Positions 46,557 to 57,850 of a DNA stretch of 64,000 nucleotides are shown here, piece by piece. How positions within the stretch are numbered: the stretch's first letter is position 1; the number at the start of each line of letters is the position of its first letter. Location of the stretch: NCBI GenBank assembly GCA_958496175.1, contig OY292274.1:46510630-46574629 (forward strand). Direction: 5' to 3'. This DNA comes from Sisyra terminalis. Taxonomy: Eukaryota > Arthropoda > Insecta > Neuroptera > Sisyridae. The notes beneath the pieces are model-generated. The model searched no databases, was not told the DNA's origin, and was given only the letters and a program-made list of their open reading frames with translations. The position numbers and the translations under genes were made by a program.

Positions 46557-47677
46557 TAAATTGACTATCTTGTTGTCCGTGCGTTCAGAGCTATGCGCAT
46601 GCGCTCTGTTATCTCCACTTACGCATTCAAAACGTTGGTAGGGGTAAGTTGACACAGCGCACAGCATTCAAACATGCCTATTTGATCAAACCGGCTATTT
46701 ACAAAATTTTTTGTTACTTTTGTATTTTTTTCATAACAACTATTTACGTTTGTCAAAATATTATTACTCAAGCACATTAAATAATTATTCACGCACCCGA
46801 TGGTACATTTTTTTATGAATTTAAATTTTGTATTATTTGTAATAAAAGCGCGACAAATAGTTAGCCAGTTGTAAATATTCGCTTTTAACGGACTTTGATT
46901 GATTATTGATAATTTAGATTGTTTATTAAACGTTATCATTTACAAACTTTGCTACCGTTTTTCACTGTTTTAGGGGAGAAATTTTCAAAAACCCTTTCTT
47001 ATTATATATCTGCATCGTATAAGGAAAACACTTTCCAAATTTCATCGACACAAATGTGCACTTATATTTGAAAATACAATGTAAAACGAAAAAAAATAAT
47101 GACCTTCTTTATGTTAGTTAACATGACTAAAAAGCTATTCGATTTCGCACATTTGGACGTTGTACATACAAAATTTTTGGAAATAGGTGGAAAGCGTGGA
47201 AGTAAATTCGAATATTTTATTTATTTTCAATAACAATAATTGGTTTTCAAATTGTTCTAATTACCGAGTTAGTATCGAAGATTTCATATTTGATTTGACA
47301 GTGAAATATATGGCAATTGCTACCTTTTTGCTTTTCAGCCGAATATATAATTACTCCAGATCACAACCATTGGTTCATAAAATAAAATAGATTTTAAAAA
47401 GTTTGATTGTTGAAAGACGAACCAAAATTTAAAATCGACAATTTGGTATAAGTACTACATAAGTATTAAAATTTCATACTAATTTAGTGAAATGACGTTA
47501 TTTAAAATGTTATTAAAATGATATATAAAATATTTTTTAATATAATTTTAGATACAGTTTTTTTAATTAACAACACTTTGATTATTAAATTTAAAATTTC
47601 GATTGTTGATTAACTCTACATTATTTCATATTAAACAACTAAAACCTTTAGTTGCGAATGCAACGGGCAACTACTAG
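46557..47677 (-). repeat. 1.1 kb interspersed repeat, copy 2
   Basis: In minus-strand orientation it begins ctagtagttgcccgttgcat and ends gatagtcaattta, like copies 1 and 3. Roughly 200 bp of its 3' half (46650-46880) differs from the other two copies, which agree with each other there; this segment holds a 106-codon frame (46619-46939) without recognised domain. It is inserted in the DNA transposon at 45958-48178 and is therefore younger than that element. Confidence 0.8.
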
Positions 47678-48178
47678 TTTAAAATAAAACATTGAAGAGA
47701 TCACTCAATGCTTTTATATCTGTTAGTTTATCTATATATTAATATAATGTAGATATTCAATTTGAATACTTTTCAATTTTTGTCAACGTTTTCTTAAACA
47801 TAGTATTAAAAATAATTGTAACGATATTAAAGCGATACTTATAAAAACTAAATAAAAAACATAAATATAAAAAAAATATTAATTCGTTTAAAAAATTTGT
47901 ATTGATGCGTAAATTTTTATAGGATATGCCGATGAGTTTCCAATCATAACCCTATTGGGTCAACCCGAGAGCGAGATATTAATTTTAACGTTGATCTTGC
48001 CCAACATTCCCAAGTATATCTGAATTGGGTAAGCCCAATCAAAATTTTTTCATCTTCTTAGTGGGCTTATCCGACAGGTACCCGATTATATCCCAATAGG
48101 AATAATCCAATAAGGCTTGCCCTATCAATGCCCAGTTGGGTCCCTACATAAGCATGGGGACAATTTCTAGTCGGGTAG

Positions 48179-50099
48179 AAGCCACCAAAATTAATAGAAG
48201 ATGAATTGAAGTTCTAGAAGTATTAAAAACAGGAATAGACTTGGGATTTAAGAAACTTGGCTTTGATAAATTCCATGGTTTACATCACTGCTTATTGGCA
48301 GGAAGTGTTCAACTAAAATTGAAATTTGCAAGCGTTAATTGGATTCATACATTCCAAAGCATCAAAGAAAAAGAAAAATTTAGTGTCGATTGATTAAAGT
48401 GTTGACAGTAAATTAATTGTAAATTAACCAATAAATTTGTAGGGCTTTCTTGAAAAAAAAAATATATCCAATTTGAACGTTTCTCAGAATGGGATCACTA
48501 TTCAGTAAGCTGTTGTTCCAGTCATAACATGAATCGTTGTTTCTTCATTTATTCTTCTCGAAATTGCTACGATTGTGATTCAATTCGTTTATTTGGTGTT
48601 TACTTTTTTCCTAGCAGTAGGTTTTAAAACTCTCAAGATATTTCCTCTCTTGTTTCCTAAGGGTTTATGTTCTTGAACCATACAATACCAACCTTTAGAT
48701 GTAGTGACTCTTTTAAAGATTATTCTCAGTTCCAATTTTCTATTAAAGATATTATAATTGGTTTTGAGCGAAATATTTATTGTAGCTCTATTTTATTTTG
48801 CTGCTGAATTACTCGTCGTTGAAGATGGTGTATCCTAATATATTTAAATTAGGTCTAATTTTCGAACAATATGATTTTCTTTTGGGACTGATGAAACTTT
48901 TCTTTCATTAAATATTTTATGACTTTTATTCGATTTTCTTGTTTATAAATCTATCCCATAAGATTTCCTTCGATAACGTAATGATTCAATAACATTTAAA
49001 GGTAGGTATCTTTTTGTCGTTAATTCATACCACGTCGCTGAATTATTTCATATCTATTTGTTTTTTAATTCATCTAAGGCTTCACGTTTTATTCATAATA
49101 TGTATACAAGAGGTGGGCGAACTTAATACTGATATGATCGACAATTATTTTTCTTATTTTGGCGCAATTAACTTCGAAAAATGGGTTAAACTAAAATCAA
49201 ATACAAATTTAAAGAAAGAATGAGTAGGAGGGGGTATTAGAAGCACTATTTGGTAATATCGACCTGTTCACGATTGACCAGTGGATCACTTTCAACCGTT
49301 TGCCCACCCCTGAACTATACCTATTTTGTAACTGAGTTAGGTAGAAAATCCCGAGTCCCATATTGAAAAGAGTTAATATTCGAATTTACAATGGAAGCAA
49401 CCTACTAATTAATCGAATTTATTCTCAATTGTTATAGAACCTTTCAGAAACACCTGCGAGAAGTGCTATAAATTAGTCATTGTTTTGGCAACAATGGAAG
49501 TGATTTCAAAAATTGGTTAGTACGATTATTAAAAATTGAAATTTGTTAATAATTTCAAATAAAACGATAGCGTTTTATTAATAAAGTATTTCGTTTTGAA
49601 GAAGTAAAGAACCCTTAATGGAAATCTCAATTCAAATTTGAAGAAATCTCGTTCAAATATTAAGTTAAATAGAGTTCAACTATAAAAAAATATCGAAATA
49701 CAACTGAGAAAATTAAAATGAAAAAAATTCTTTCCTTTAAACATAGATGGCATTACCTCGCAAACAAGGCATTGAGTTTTAAACTTAAAAAAGTTCAAAC
49801 TTTATTATAAAAAAAAATAATTTAAACAGATATAATATATATTTTTACTACTTTACTTCTGTATATTTAATGAAAATTTAGTATCAGTGGAGTTTGACAA
49901 AAAAAAAAAACATTTTCAATTCAAAACAAATACGAAAACAGTTTCAAAATGTTTCAATGTGATTTCAGCGTAAAAATTTCCCTTAAATCATCAGGATTGC
50001 TTCAAAATTAATTTATCTTTAAAATTCAATTAGTACGATTAATGTTTGGGTAAATATTCAATCTCAAATGACTTTTAATATTATATAAAATGAATAATG
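48179..50099. other. AT-rich non-genic stretch
   Basis: Apart from the hAT MITE at 49.1 kb nothing is recognisable. Confidence 0.55.
49108..49312. mobile_element. hAT-type MITE, 205 bp
   Basis: The left end aagaggtgggcgaac and the right end gtttgcccacccctg are inverted repeats of the CAGGGGTGGGCAAAC type of hAT elements. The flanking 8-mers atgtatac (49100-49107) and aactatac (49313-49320) match at six positions. No coding capacity; the frame at 49014-49223 crosses its boundary. Confidence 0.78.
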
Positions 50100-51140
50100 T
50101 CGGGTATTAATTTTACGAGTCATTTTACGGGATCTTGACCATTAATATTAGGGGCGAGCAGTTTGCTCGAGGAAAGGAAAACACGACGGAAAAGGGTGGC
50201 CCGAATCCGGGTTTAGTTGCCGTGTTCACACTTGTCTAGCCCGAGGATCGCAATTAAATACTAAGGACATTATTTTACTAATTTCATTGCATTTCCATTA
50301 GAGGCTGACCGCAACTTTTCAAACCAACCAACCCCACATCCCATCCCTGCTAACCTCAACTAACTTTGAGCTCATTAACCTTAAATTAAAAAAAAATCAG
50401 GAATTAAAATGTTAGCTTAAGCAATTATGTGAAATTTTTAATGTAAATTGATTTTGATTTTCTTTTTTTGGAAGTATAGATTTTTTAATGAAATGCTTAA
50501 TTGATTGCGTTACTTTTCGTTTCTCATTAGTGTGGCCCAATTAAAAACAAAAACAAAAATTAATTAAATCAAATTAGAATGGGTACTTGAACAAACGGTA
50601 CAAATGATTTAGCCTTACGATTAATGCGAGTCAAGAACGGGAAAGTAGGTTGGCGTGGTTTCATAGGGAGGAGGAAGTTGGGGACGAGAGCTTTTATATA
50701 TTTTGTATACGTACAATTTCGTTGATCAGAAAGCACACAGTAAATTACACCAGACTTATTTAAAAGTGGGGAAAATAAATTAAAAACAAACTAACATTCA
50801 TTTTGTGCTTTCGCACGGTCGAGTGCGCTTCTCGAATGAACGAGTGTGGCAAAGTTTGGAGTCGTCCAGAGCTTGAAAAGCTCGGCGAGGCTGTGTGATT
50901 GTTGTATGGTAGATGTTTCCGGATCGAGTCGATTAAAATGCTATCCACATTTTAATTGTTCATGTATGTGTAATGCATACAATGAGCTATTTCACCCGAA
51001 GACTATGTCACGAACCGTAAATATATTTGCGACATGGAACACATTTGAATTAATTAAAATCTAAAAAGAAATTACGCCAAAAAACCGAAAAAAATATTTA
51101 TGTATTTTGTCGTTTAAATAGCCCGCGCGCGAATTCTGTT
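50100..51140. other. GC-richer unique islands
   Basis: Two islands (about 50120-50350 and 50590-51065), for example ggtggcccgaatccgggttt near 50197. Frames overlapping on opposite strands at 50760-51064 lack domains. Candidate non-coding conserved elements. Confidence 0.35.
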
Positions 51141-51603
51141 TGTTTTCCCGTTTCTTTTTTTTTGTGCTTACCATACTTCCAATTGGACAAACAAAAAGTT
51201 AATTTTGTCGGAGTTTTCATGCAGAAAACTAAGTGGTTGGGGAAAATCGGAAGACATTAACACTTGAAACAAATACATTTTTAAAAAAATTTGTAAGTCA
51301 AAACTTGTGAATATCAATCTGAAACAAATTGTACGTTCATTATCAATATACCACTAAAATGCTAAGAAAAATTAAATTATTTTTAGTGGATTTTTTCCAT
51401 CGCTATATAACATCAAAAACCGTTGGCAACTCTAGAGCTTACAAAAATTCGTAAATTGAGAATATTTTGCATGTTTTCAAGCAACCATTCGTCTACCGAT
51501 AGACAATTTTTATAAGCTTTGTTTATTCGTTAAGAGGAACATTTTTTTACTTATTATCTTATAAGTTATTCAATGAAATATTTGTCTTTTAAATTTCCAA
51601 ATT

Positions 51604-52350
51604 CCCATTCTCTACCTACTGTACACTGCCGATTTATCAACAACTACCAATACCTTTATTGGGACATTTGCTGACGATATATTAATAATGGCTAGCGATG
51701 AGGATCCTGTGGTTGCAGTAGCTAGTCTCCAACACCACATTGCCTTAATTGAAGCTTGGACGGACCAGTGGAAAAAAAAATTGAACGAGGCAAAAACGAA
51801 ACTGGTCAACTTCACTCTCAGAAGAGGCACCTGCCCCACCGTTTATGTTAAAGGGTTGGGTATTTCAGAATCGAGTGCGGTGAAATATCTCGGACTTTAC
51901 CTCGATAAAAGGCTTACCAGGAGAACCCATATAGCAAAAAAGAGAACCCAAACCATGCAGAGGTTCAAACAACTATACTGGCTTATGGGAAGGAAATCCG
52001 TAATGTCTTTGGAAAATAAACTGCTCCTATACAAGGCCATAATAGTTCCGATATGGAGCTATGGGATCGAATTATGGGCTTGTGCCAGCAAATCAAGCAC
52101 CAAAATGATTCAAAGATGCCAGTCAAAAATTCTACGAGCGATCGCGGATGCGCCATGGTATGTCACCAACGATATGCTACATAAAGACCTGCACACATGT
52201 CCGATCTCAGAAATAGTCAAACAAAGAAGTAAAGCTCACTTCATAAGACTGATGGAGCACACAAATCCGTTGATGGGGCCACTCCAAAAGCACTCAACCA
52301 TTAGAATACTGAAAACAAAAAGAACTCCATATGAGCTGACATCAAAGTAG
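51604..52350 (+). pseudogene. LINE reverse transcriptase, C-terminal 248 codons, unbroken frame
   Basis: The frame opens at the truncation point with PILYLLYTADLS, then the catalytic FADD box (51667-51678). It continues LIEAWTDQWKKKLNEAKTK, AVKYLGLYLDKRLT, SLENKLLLYKAIIVPIWSYG, ELWACASKS and LRAIADAPWYVTND, the standard order of palm, thumb and C-terminal blocks of Jockey-clade ORF2. There are no internal stops or frameshifts, so the insertion is probably recent. It lacks the endonuclease, fingers and first palm motifs and has no promoter, so it is a dead copy. An internal ATG at 51688 is not a true start. Confidence 0.9.
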
Positions 52351-52468
52351 CAGGAAGATGTTCCACTGGGAACTTCTTCATCAAGCCTTTTGGAGCTCAA
52401 GAGCTCCAACCAAGACAACACATTAGCTCATAGTTTGCACTAACTGATTGCTAATTTAAAAAAAAAAA
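51604..52468 (+). mobile_element. Jockey-type LINE, 5'-truncated, 865 bp
   Basis: It is flanked by an 8 bp duplication tccaaatt (51596-51603 and 52469-52476) and ends in an A11 tail (52458-52468). It starts inside the reverse transcriptase domain and retains the C-terminus and about 110 bp of 3' UTR, including a small hairpin ttttggagctcaagagctcc. Truncation at the 5' end with a poly(A) tail is the normal result of incomplete target-primed reverse transcription. Confidence 0.93.
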
Positions 52469-52749
52469 TCCAAATTAAAGTTAAAGTGTCCTCAACTTTA
52501 AGGAAGATTAAAAAGTCTCATGCAGAAACCCTCAGAGTTGAACGACGGGACCATAGTTGTACCAACCTTGGGACCTCAGTTTCAGTAAACTAATCATAAC
52601 CCAAGCTCGGATTACGAATAGGTAGACGACCTTAGCCATGCCAATGATTAGTCAAGCTTAGGCGAAAACTGGTGAGCCTAATATCGGTCAATTAACGATT
52701 GTTTTTGTCGAAATTTCAGAAAGTTATTGATTTTATTTTATATTGCTTT

Positions 52750-52800
52750 AATAACCTGATGGTGACAGCCAAAAACTGTTGAAACGCGTCATAATCAAGA
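52750..52800 (+). repeat. Retroelement-tail hairpin
   Basis: The string cctgatggtgacagccaaaa followed by actgttgaaacgcgtc forms a stem (gacag/ctgtt) followed by gaaacg, like the tails at 14.66, 16.02 and 24.1 kb. No associated coding sequence. Confidence 0.45.
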
Positions 52801-52879
52801 AAAAAATTGAGTCAAAGGACTTATACAATCATTAATTAGTTTATTAATTGTGACTCGAAAATAATAAATAAAATATGTA

Positions 52880-53015
52880 TCAATGTGTTATTTACCGATG
52901 TCTTATAACTACTTTGGATAACGACTCTAGGGTTAATAAATATAGAAAAAATCATTAGCCAAAAAACATTCAAAATTTGCTCGCCACATGATCCTGACAC
53001 AACCCTTATCCGATT
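52880..53015 (-). repeat. tRNA-derived SINE, diverged copy
   Basis: On the minus strand it reads ttattaaccctagagtcgtt, then agttataagacatcggtaaa, matching the SINE body at 10.2 kb. The B-box side (caggatcatgtggcg) is diverged. Confidence 0.6.
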
Positions 53016-53267
53016 TGAAATGATATTATTGACCATCATTTGTGGGTTTTAATTTTATTTTCAAAAGAACATCTGGAATTACATTTTCTTAACTTTAAAG
53101 AAAGTTTTTAATTTAATAGTCATTTACCCAGCATTGATGATATTTTCCCACAATTTGATATTAATACTATACGTATACTATTGATTATTGTATATTAATA
53201 CTATTGATTACTGATACTGTAGCCAGACTATGCCCTATACTGTTAGCGAGACTATGAATCAGATCTA

Positions 53268-53526
53268 GAATAAAATAGAATAAAACTTTATTTACTATTA
53301 TTACTGTACAAGTTTAAGTTACAAATTTAAAACTTTTGTGTTCTTCACTTAGCCCTTTCCTTTTAACATTTTAACTTAAAAGTTCCTTTTTGTGTTTAAC
53401 ACAATATTTTACCTTTTGACTTTTGCTACCCATTTCCCTTTCTTTCACAATTTTTATTTATTTTGTAGCATGTTGTTTGAGTCTTTAGCCGAGAAAATGT
53501 TAAAAACTCGACTTTTCATGGTTGCA
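53268..53526 (-). mobile_element. Short retro-inserted sequence, 259 bp
   Basis: It is bracketed by a perfect 14 bp duplication atgaatcagatcta (53254-53267 and 53527-53540). On the minus strand it ends with an aataaa polyadenylation signal followed by a ttttattctattttattcta-type tail, so it is a reverse-transcribed 3' end of a transcript. The source could be a 5'-truncated LINE or a cellular 3' UTR; no coding region remains. Confidence 0.8.
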
Positions 53527-53540
53527 ATGAATCAGATCTA

Positions 53541-54715
53541 AAATGGGAATAAAAAAGATACTCTTACTAATTTAGTTATCATAAATAAGATCAATTAAAT
53601 GTGGGAATCGGGTAAAAGCAATACAGTAGGATATAATAAGATAGATATCCTTGCTCGTTGTGGGTCTAGATTAAATTAAATACAAGAAGGTATTCCAATC
53701 TTACAGTGTATAATGTTTTCTCTAATATTTAAATGTCTCTAGATGTAACGCCATCACAAGTGTGTCTGGAATACTACATTAAACCGAAACCATGTACTGC
53801 TTTGAACTTTTATGAAATCTAACCAAAGGTTTCTTAGGCAATTTAAGGTAGTACTCGAGACACTCTGGTGGCGGTGCCACATCTTGGCATATTCCCTATA
53901 ATGAATTACAAGATTGAAATATCTTCGAAAATATTCCGTTAGGTCTGGAATATCAACTATATGGAATATAACTAATATCAATTATGGTCAACAACCAAAG
54001 CTAGAGGAGCTAAAAAAAGAAAGATGAAAATATGAACAAAAGTGAAGAAAATATCCATGTGATCAAATTTTTCTGATGAAATATCATTCAGAGATCAAAG
54101 CATAGTAAGAAAATGATGAATAGCAATGATGAATAGCTCTGCTATGAATTTAATTGTCGAATTAGCAAGAACTCATCAAGGCAAGCAAAAGGTTTAATAA
54201 ACAGCACGTAGAACCACTTTATCCGCCACTGGAATGTATTTACAAACCACTGAGGTATAAGTCAACCTTCCAATCAAGAAACGGAGGATAATTGTTTCCT
54301 ATGTCGCTATGATGCAGCTATATGACTAAGTGATGACTGCAAGAACTAACAATAGGTGACTTAGGATGCATAATAAACCTTGATACTAAAATTTAGAGTA
54401 GAGGAAATCAAAACTTATTCCAAGTAAATCGCTTTCTTTTATTGTACTTAAAAGTACAATAAAATGTTTTCCGTTCTATACAAATTTTTGGTATTATAAT
54501 TGGTGTTAATATTTCATAACGAATAGTTTTTAAATCCAAATTAAATGATATGGTATATATTCCGTATTCACGCTTTATTTTTATAAGGTTACGCTATGAA
54601 AGTGTCGCAATATACTTATTACTCCTTGTCTAAATTTCGAGATAATCACACAAATTTCTGTTTTCCTTAAATTGCAATTCCAAATTAATGTTTTTACTTC
54701 AAAAGTTGTTTAATC
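53541..54715. other. Non-genic stretch
   Basis: Nothing recognised; frames are short. Confidence 0.55.
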
Positions 54716-54888
54716 CTTCTGGTGGCTAAGTGGTCAAGGTGGCCACTCCAAAAATGGGAAGTGTTGGATTCAAATCTTGTATCGAGTAAATTGTCGATTT
54801 TTCTGAATTTACGGATTTTAATTAACTCTTAAATTGCTAAAGGCCTTAATAGGTATAAAGTGGCGATAAATAGCATTAAAAAAAGTTT
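54716..54888 (+). repeat. tRNA-derived SINE, most complete copy
   Basis: The head has a perfect RNA polymerase III box A, tggctaagtgg (54723-54733), and a box B-like ggattcaaatc (54766-54776). The 43 bp spacing and the ggtggctaagtggtcaaggt opening resemble class II tRNAs (Leu or Ser). The unrelated body follows (attaactcttaaattgctaa, then aaagtggcgataaatagcat) and ends in an A/T-rich tail. It defines the family with copies at 3.15, 10.19, 41.15 and 52.88 kb. Confidence 0.88.
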
Positions 54889-55399
54889 ATTGTTTTCAAA
54901 TTTTTAACCAAATAAATTTAGTTTTGTGTAAAAAACAAAGAACTCCTAAAAGTGACTTATTTCATCTCATTCAATTTTATCTAAATTACTTAAATCCTTT
55001 TGCTTTTTTTCCCCGCATAAAGCAATCCAATTTTCTTTATTTCCAACTGAAATCTGCTTATTTTCTTGCCACACAAATAGGTCTCGAAAAGAATAATTTT
55101 AATAAAAAACAGAAAATTTTTCACTTTTATCATCCCAAAATGAAATATGAAGGCTTTATTCAATAAATCTTTTCAACTCGGTCTATGTGAAACCGAGCAA
55201 CGCGAAGGTTACAAAACTATAAAAATTCGATAGAGAGAAAAAAGTGTTGACTGTATGAAAAGTATCGATAGGAAAAAAAAGCTTAAACGCTTTTGAAGAT
55301 TAGAAAAAAATAACCGGATGGAAAAGAGTGTGGGGATGAGGATGATGAAAGTTTGTGCAACAACCATTAAATTCAAAAATGAATTAAACAAGCCCCAAA

Positions 55400-55960
55400 T
55401 GAATCAAACTCGAATGAAACAGAGACTTATAGATATATAGAGTGCATTGTAATGCCACGTGTTGAACAGCACTGTGTTTCTGATCTTAAGGATGAACGTT
55501 ACGTACTACAAGAGTGTTATTATGATCCTTATGGCTATTGCCTTTTCATGGAAATAACTGTCATCTATTTTACAGATAAAATCGTAATTGAATCGCGCTT
55601 GACGGCAGATTTGCACACGGCCACCGCATTTATAACACACCCTCATTCATCCCTTCAACGCCACCACCATCTTCCCTTTCGTACGTCTAAGCATAGCACG
55701 CCAGCCGTCCGAGACAAGGACACAACGAAAGCTGCAAAAGCTCTCCGAATTCGACTCTTTTTCTTGCACATTATCAAACGTGAATGTTTACAAGACGCTT
55801 GAAATGGGTTCTCTATTATTTCACCAAAACGATCTGATACAGTCTAAGAAAAGATTCCTAACCCTAACATAAACTATCCATAACGTAAAGGGCCGTTAAT
55901 TAAAATCAATCAAACCAAGCATAAATCGAACCGTTTCAACTCAATTGAGTTAAATTTCTA
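55400..55960. other. GC-richer unique island
   Basis: A 116-codon plus-strand frame (55452-55802) starts MPRVEQHCVSDLKDERYVLQ and lies in balanced sequence. It has no recognised domain, signal peptide or coding neighbours, and an in-frame start in an otherwise gene-free window is weak evidence. It may be a conserved non-coding segment or a small unidentified exon. Confidence 0.3.
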
Positions 55961-56049
55961 CCAATGTTTTTATTATAGCATGATTCAAAATAAATTTGAT
56001 TAGATGTTTTTATCGTGGATAAAATCTTGAAATATCGTTGAGTGTACGA

Positions 56050-56175
56050 AGCCAAGAGGGTGTCCTGCGGCCGTCCAGAAACCGAGCCGGGACTAACCGG
56101 AACCAAGCGATCCGCAGGGGCCGGCGATCAGATAACGGGCCGTGAAATAGCCGGTTTACCCCACGAACGATTGTG
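56050..56175. other. Strongly GC-rich island
   Basis: About 125 bp (for example gcggccgtccagaaaccgag and ggggccggcgatcagataac) are clearly G+C-majority, the most GC-rich segment of the window. There is no frame, tRNA fold or repeat match. It may be a regulatory or insulator-type element, or part of an untranslated exon. Confidence 0.45.
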
Positions 56176-56180
56176 GCTAC

Positions 56181-57054
56181 ACTCACTCAATTTATTTAAT
56201 ATAAATGAATGAAGCTTTTGCTTTTTTCAGTCTGAAATTTAATAAGGCTTATTTAAAGTTGAAGAAAATGGGGTTGCTTGAAATGGTTGAATGTTTGAGT
56301 TTATATTGGATTTTGTTGCATGTGGTTTATTTTCAACAGGTTTTATGGATGTGTTTATTTTGGTTTGCGTCTTTGGTGTGTGGAAATTTTTTCCTTGTTG
56401 GTCAAATATTTTCATAGGTGTTATGTAGTTGTTAGTTGCATCTGCTCAACGTTGAGCTTTTTGTTTGCTTAAAGGATACAGACAATACTAAGCCTGCAAC
56501 TAGGTAAAGATGCATCTTATGAGTAGATTAACGGTGTTTGGTTCCACTGTTTGCTTTGACACCTTTGTTTTCATGTTATTCAAAGTACTTAATGCGTTTA
56601 GTTTACATTTACGAAGAAAAATATAAAAATAAAATGAAGTGTTGTACTTTTTTCAAATTGTAATGTTTCAATTCCAATTTTAAGTGCAGTTTAAAAATTT
56701 ATTAAGGGCTTTTAATTTCACACTTTAATGGTTTTAAAATCCAAAAATGAATGTAAATTTTCAATGGCAAGGGATTTTATTTTGAATTTATTTTCAGTGA
56801 ATTATAGAAGAAAAATTGTAATAATTGAACCATATTGGTTGTAATACAGAATTAAAGAATCATTTCTTAATGTAATTTGATGAATATTGATTTAAAATGA
56901 TTTAAAACTCTTGTAAGTGGTCAAATGCAACAATTTTCTCAAAACAATCATTTTTTAGCCAATGTAACGTCAAAAACAATAAAGTTATAGTAAAGACTTG
57001 TTAATTGTCCGTCAAAGAATAAAGCTGCATTTTTGATGATTCTTAAAACAAATA
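56181..57054. other. AT-rich non-genic stretch
   Basis: Nothing recognised. Confidence 0.55.
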
Positions 57055-57131
57055 TTGGGTTGGGGAATAAGTCCGTAGCGTTATTACTGAAGACTTTTAT
57101 ACAAAAATCAGTAGTTACAACCATTAGTTAA

Positions 57132-57850
57132 GAGGGGAGTAAGGTTAATTCGTACGCAAAAAGGCATTTTTTGGTGTTTTTATTGTGACGACACAGTTGC
57201 AATCTCTTTATTAAAACTAATTGTGCATTAAAGTATGACATTTGAAGAATGTTGTGTAAAATTTTTAAGAAGAAATATTCAAAAATATGGCAATTTGGAA
57301 GCAATTATTTGGACGTGGCTCGGAAAAAAGTAGAAATTGCGGGCCCTTCATAACTTGGTGGTGGATCATTTGAAATCGAAAAAGCTAAGTTCATTCATTA
57401 GATATTAGTTTTTCCTAGGTAACTCTGGGAGGGTTTTTGAAATTTTAATTTTTCACTATTTTGGAACATTTTATAGGAAAAACGCGATTTTTAGTGAAAA
57501 AAATCGGCTTATTTGTTATTGCAAATTAAAAATGATTGACAAATTTGAAAAAAACTCTCCAGCGTTATCTCGTAAATTATACACAAACGTAGTGTTCAAA
57601 ATTTCAAAAAAATCGGTGCAGTAGTTTTGAAGTTATGAGGGGTACCGACTTTGAAAACGTGAGTTGTGGGAAAAACGTTTTAAAGTTTTGAACACTAAAA
57701 AATCTGGTATAAAACGTTTATAAGCAAATTTTATCGGCTTACCTCAAAACACTCTAACTTCGTTAATTTTGTTCCAATCAACTTAAAATTTTGGCTCAAT
57801 ATTCTTAACATATTATGCATTCATTTAAAAAAAATAATTACTTTACCCCC
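57132..57850. mobile_element. piggyBac-like MITE, 719 bp, nested in mariner
   Basis: It is flanked on both sides by TTAA (57128-57131 and 57851-57854), the target duplicated by piggyBac elements. The ends gaggggagtaaggttaatt and aattactttaccccc are imperfect inverted repeats. The interior has no coding capacity and contains aaaaaaatcggtgcagtagt, a string type often met in insect repeats. Removing the element and one TTAA restores continuity of the mariner 3' region. Confidence 0.8.

Larger units (their letters stand above)
45958..48178. mobile_element. Unclassified DNA transposon with nested repeat copy 2
   Basis: The ends are inverted: ctacccgattagaaa at 45958 and tttctagtcgggtag at 48164-48178 (14 of 15 matching). 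Both subterminal regions are dense in cccaat/attggg motifs (for example ccgattgggatg, cccaataggac, tgaattgggtaagcccaatc). The 1.12 kb repeat copy 2 is inserted at 46557-47677, so the element was about 1.1 kb at that time. It encodes one N-terminal-like fragment at 46040-46300. The flanking bases (aaa and aag) allow at most a 2-3 bp duplication; the superfamily is undetermined. Confidence 0.75.

Noticed and set aside
55452..55802. 116-codon plus-strand frame as a gene
   Set aside because: No recognised domain or neighbouring exon; kept as an island with low confidence.
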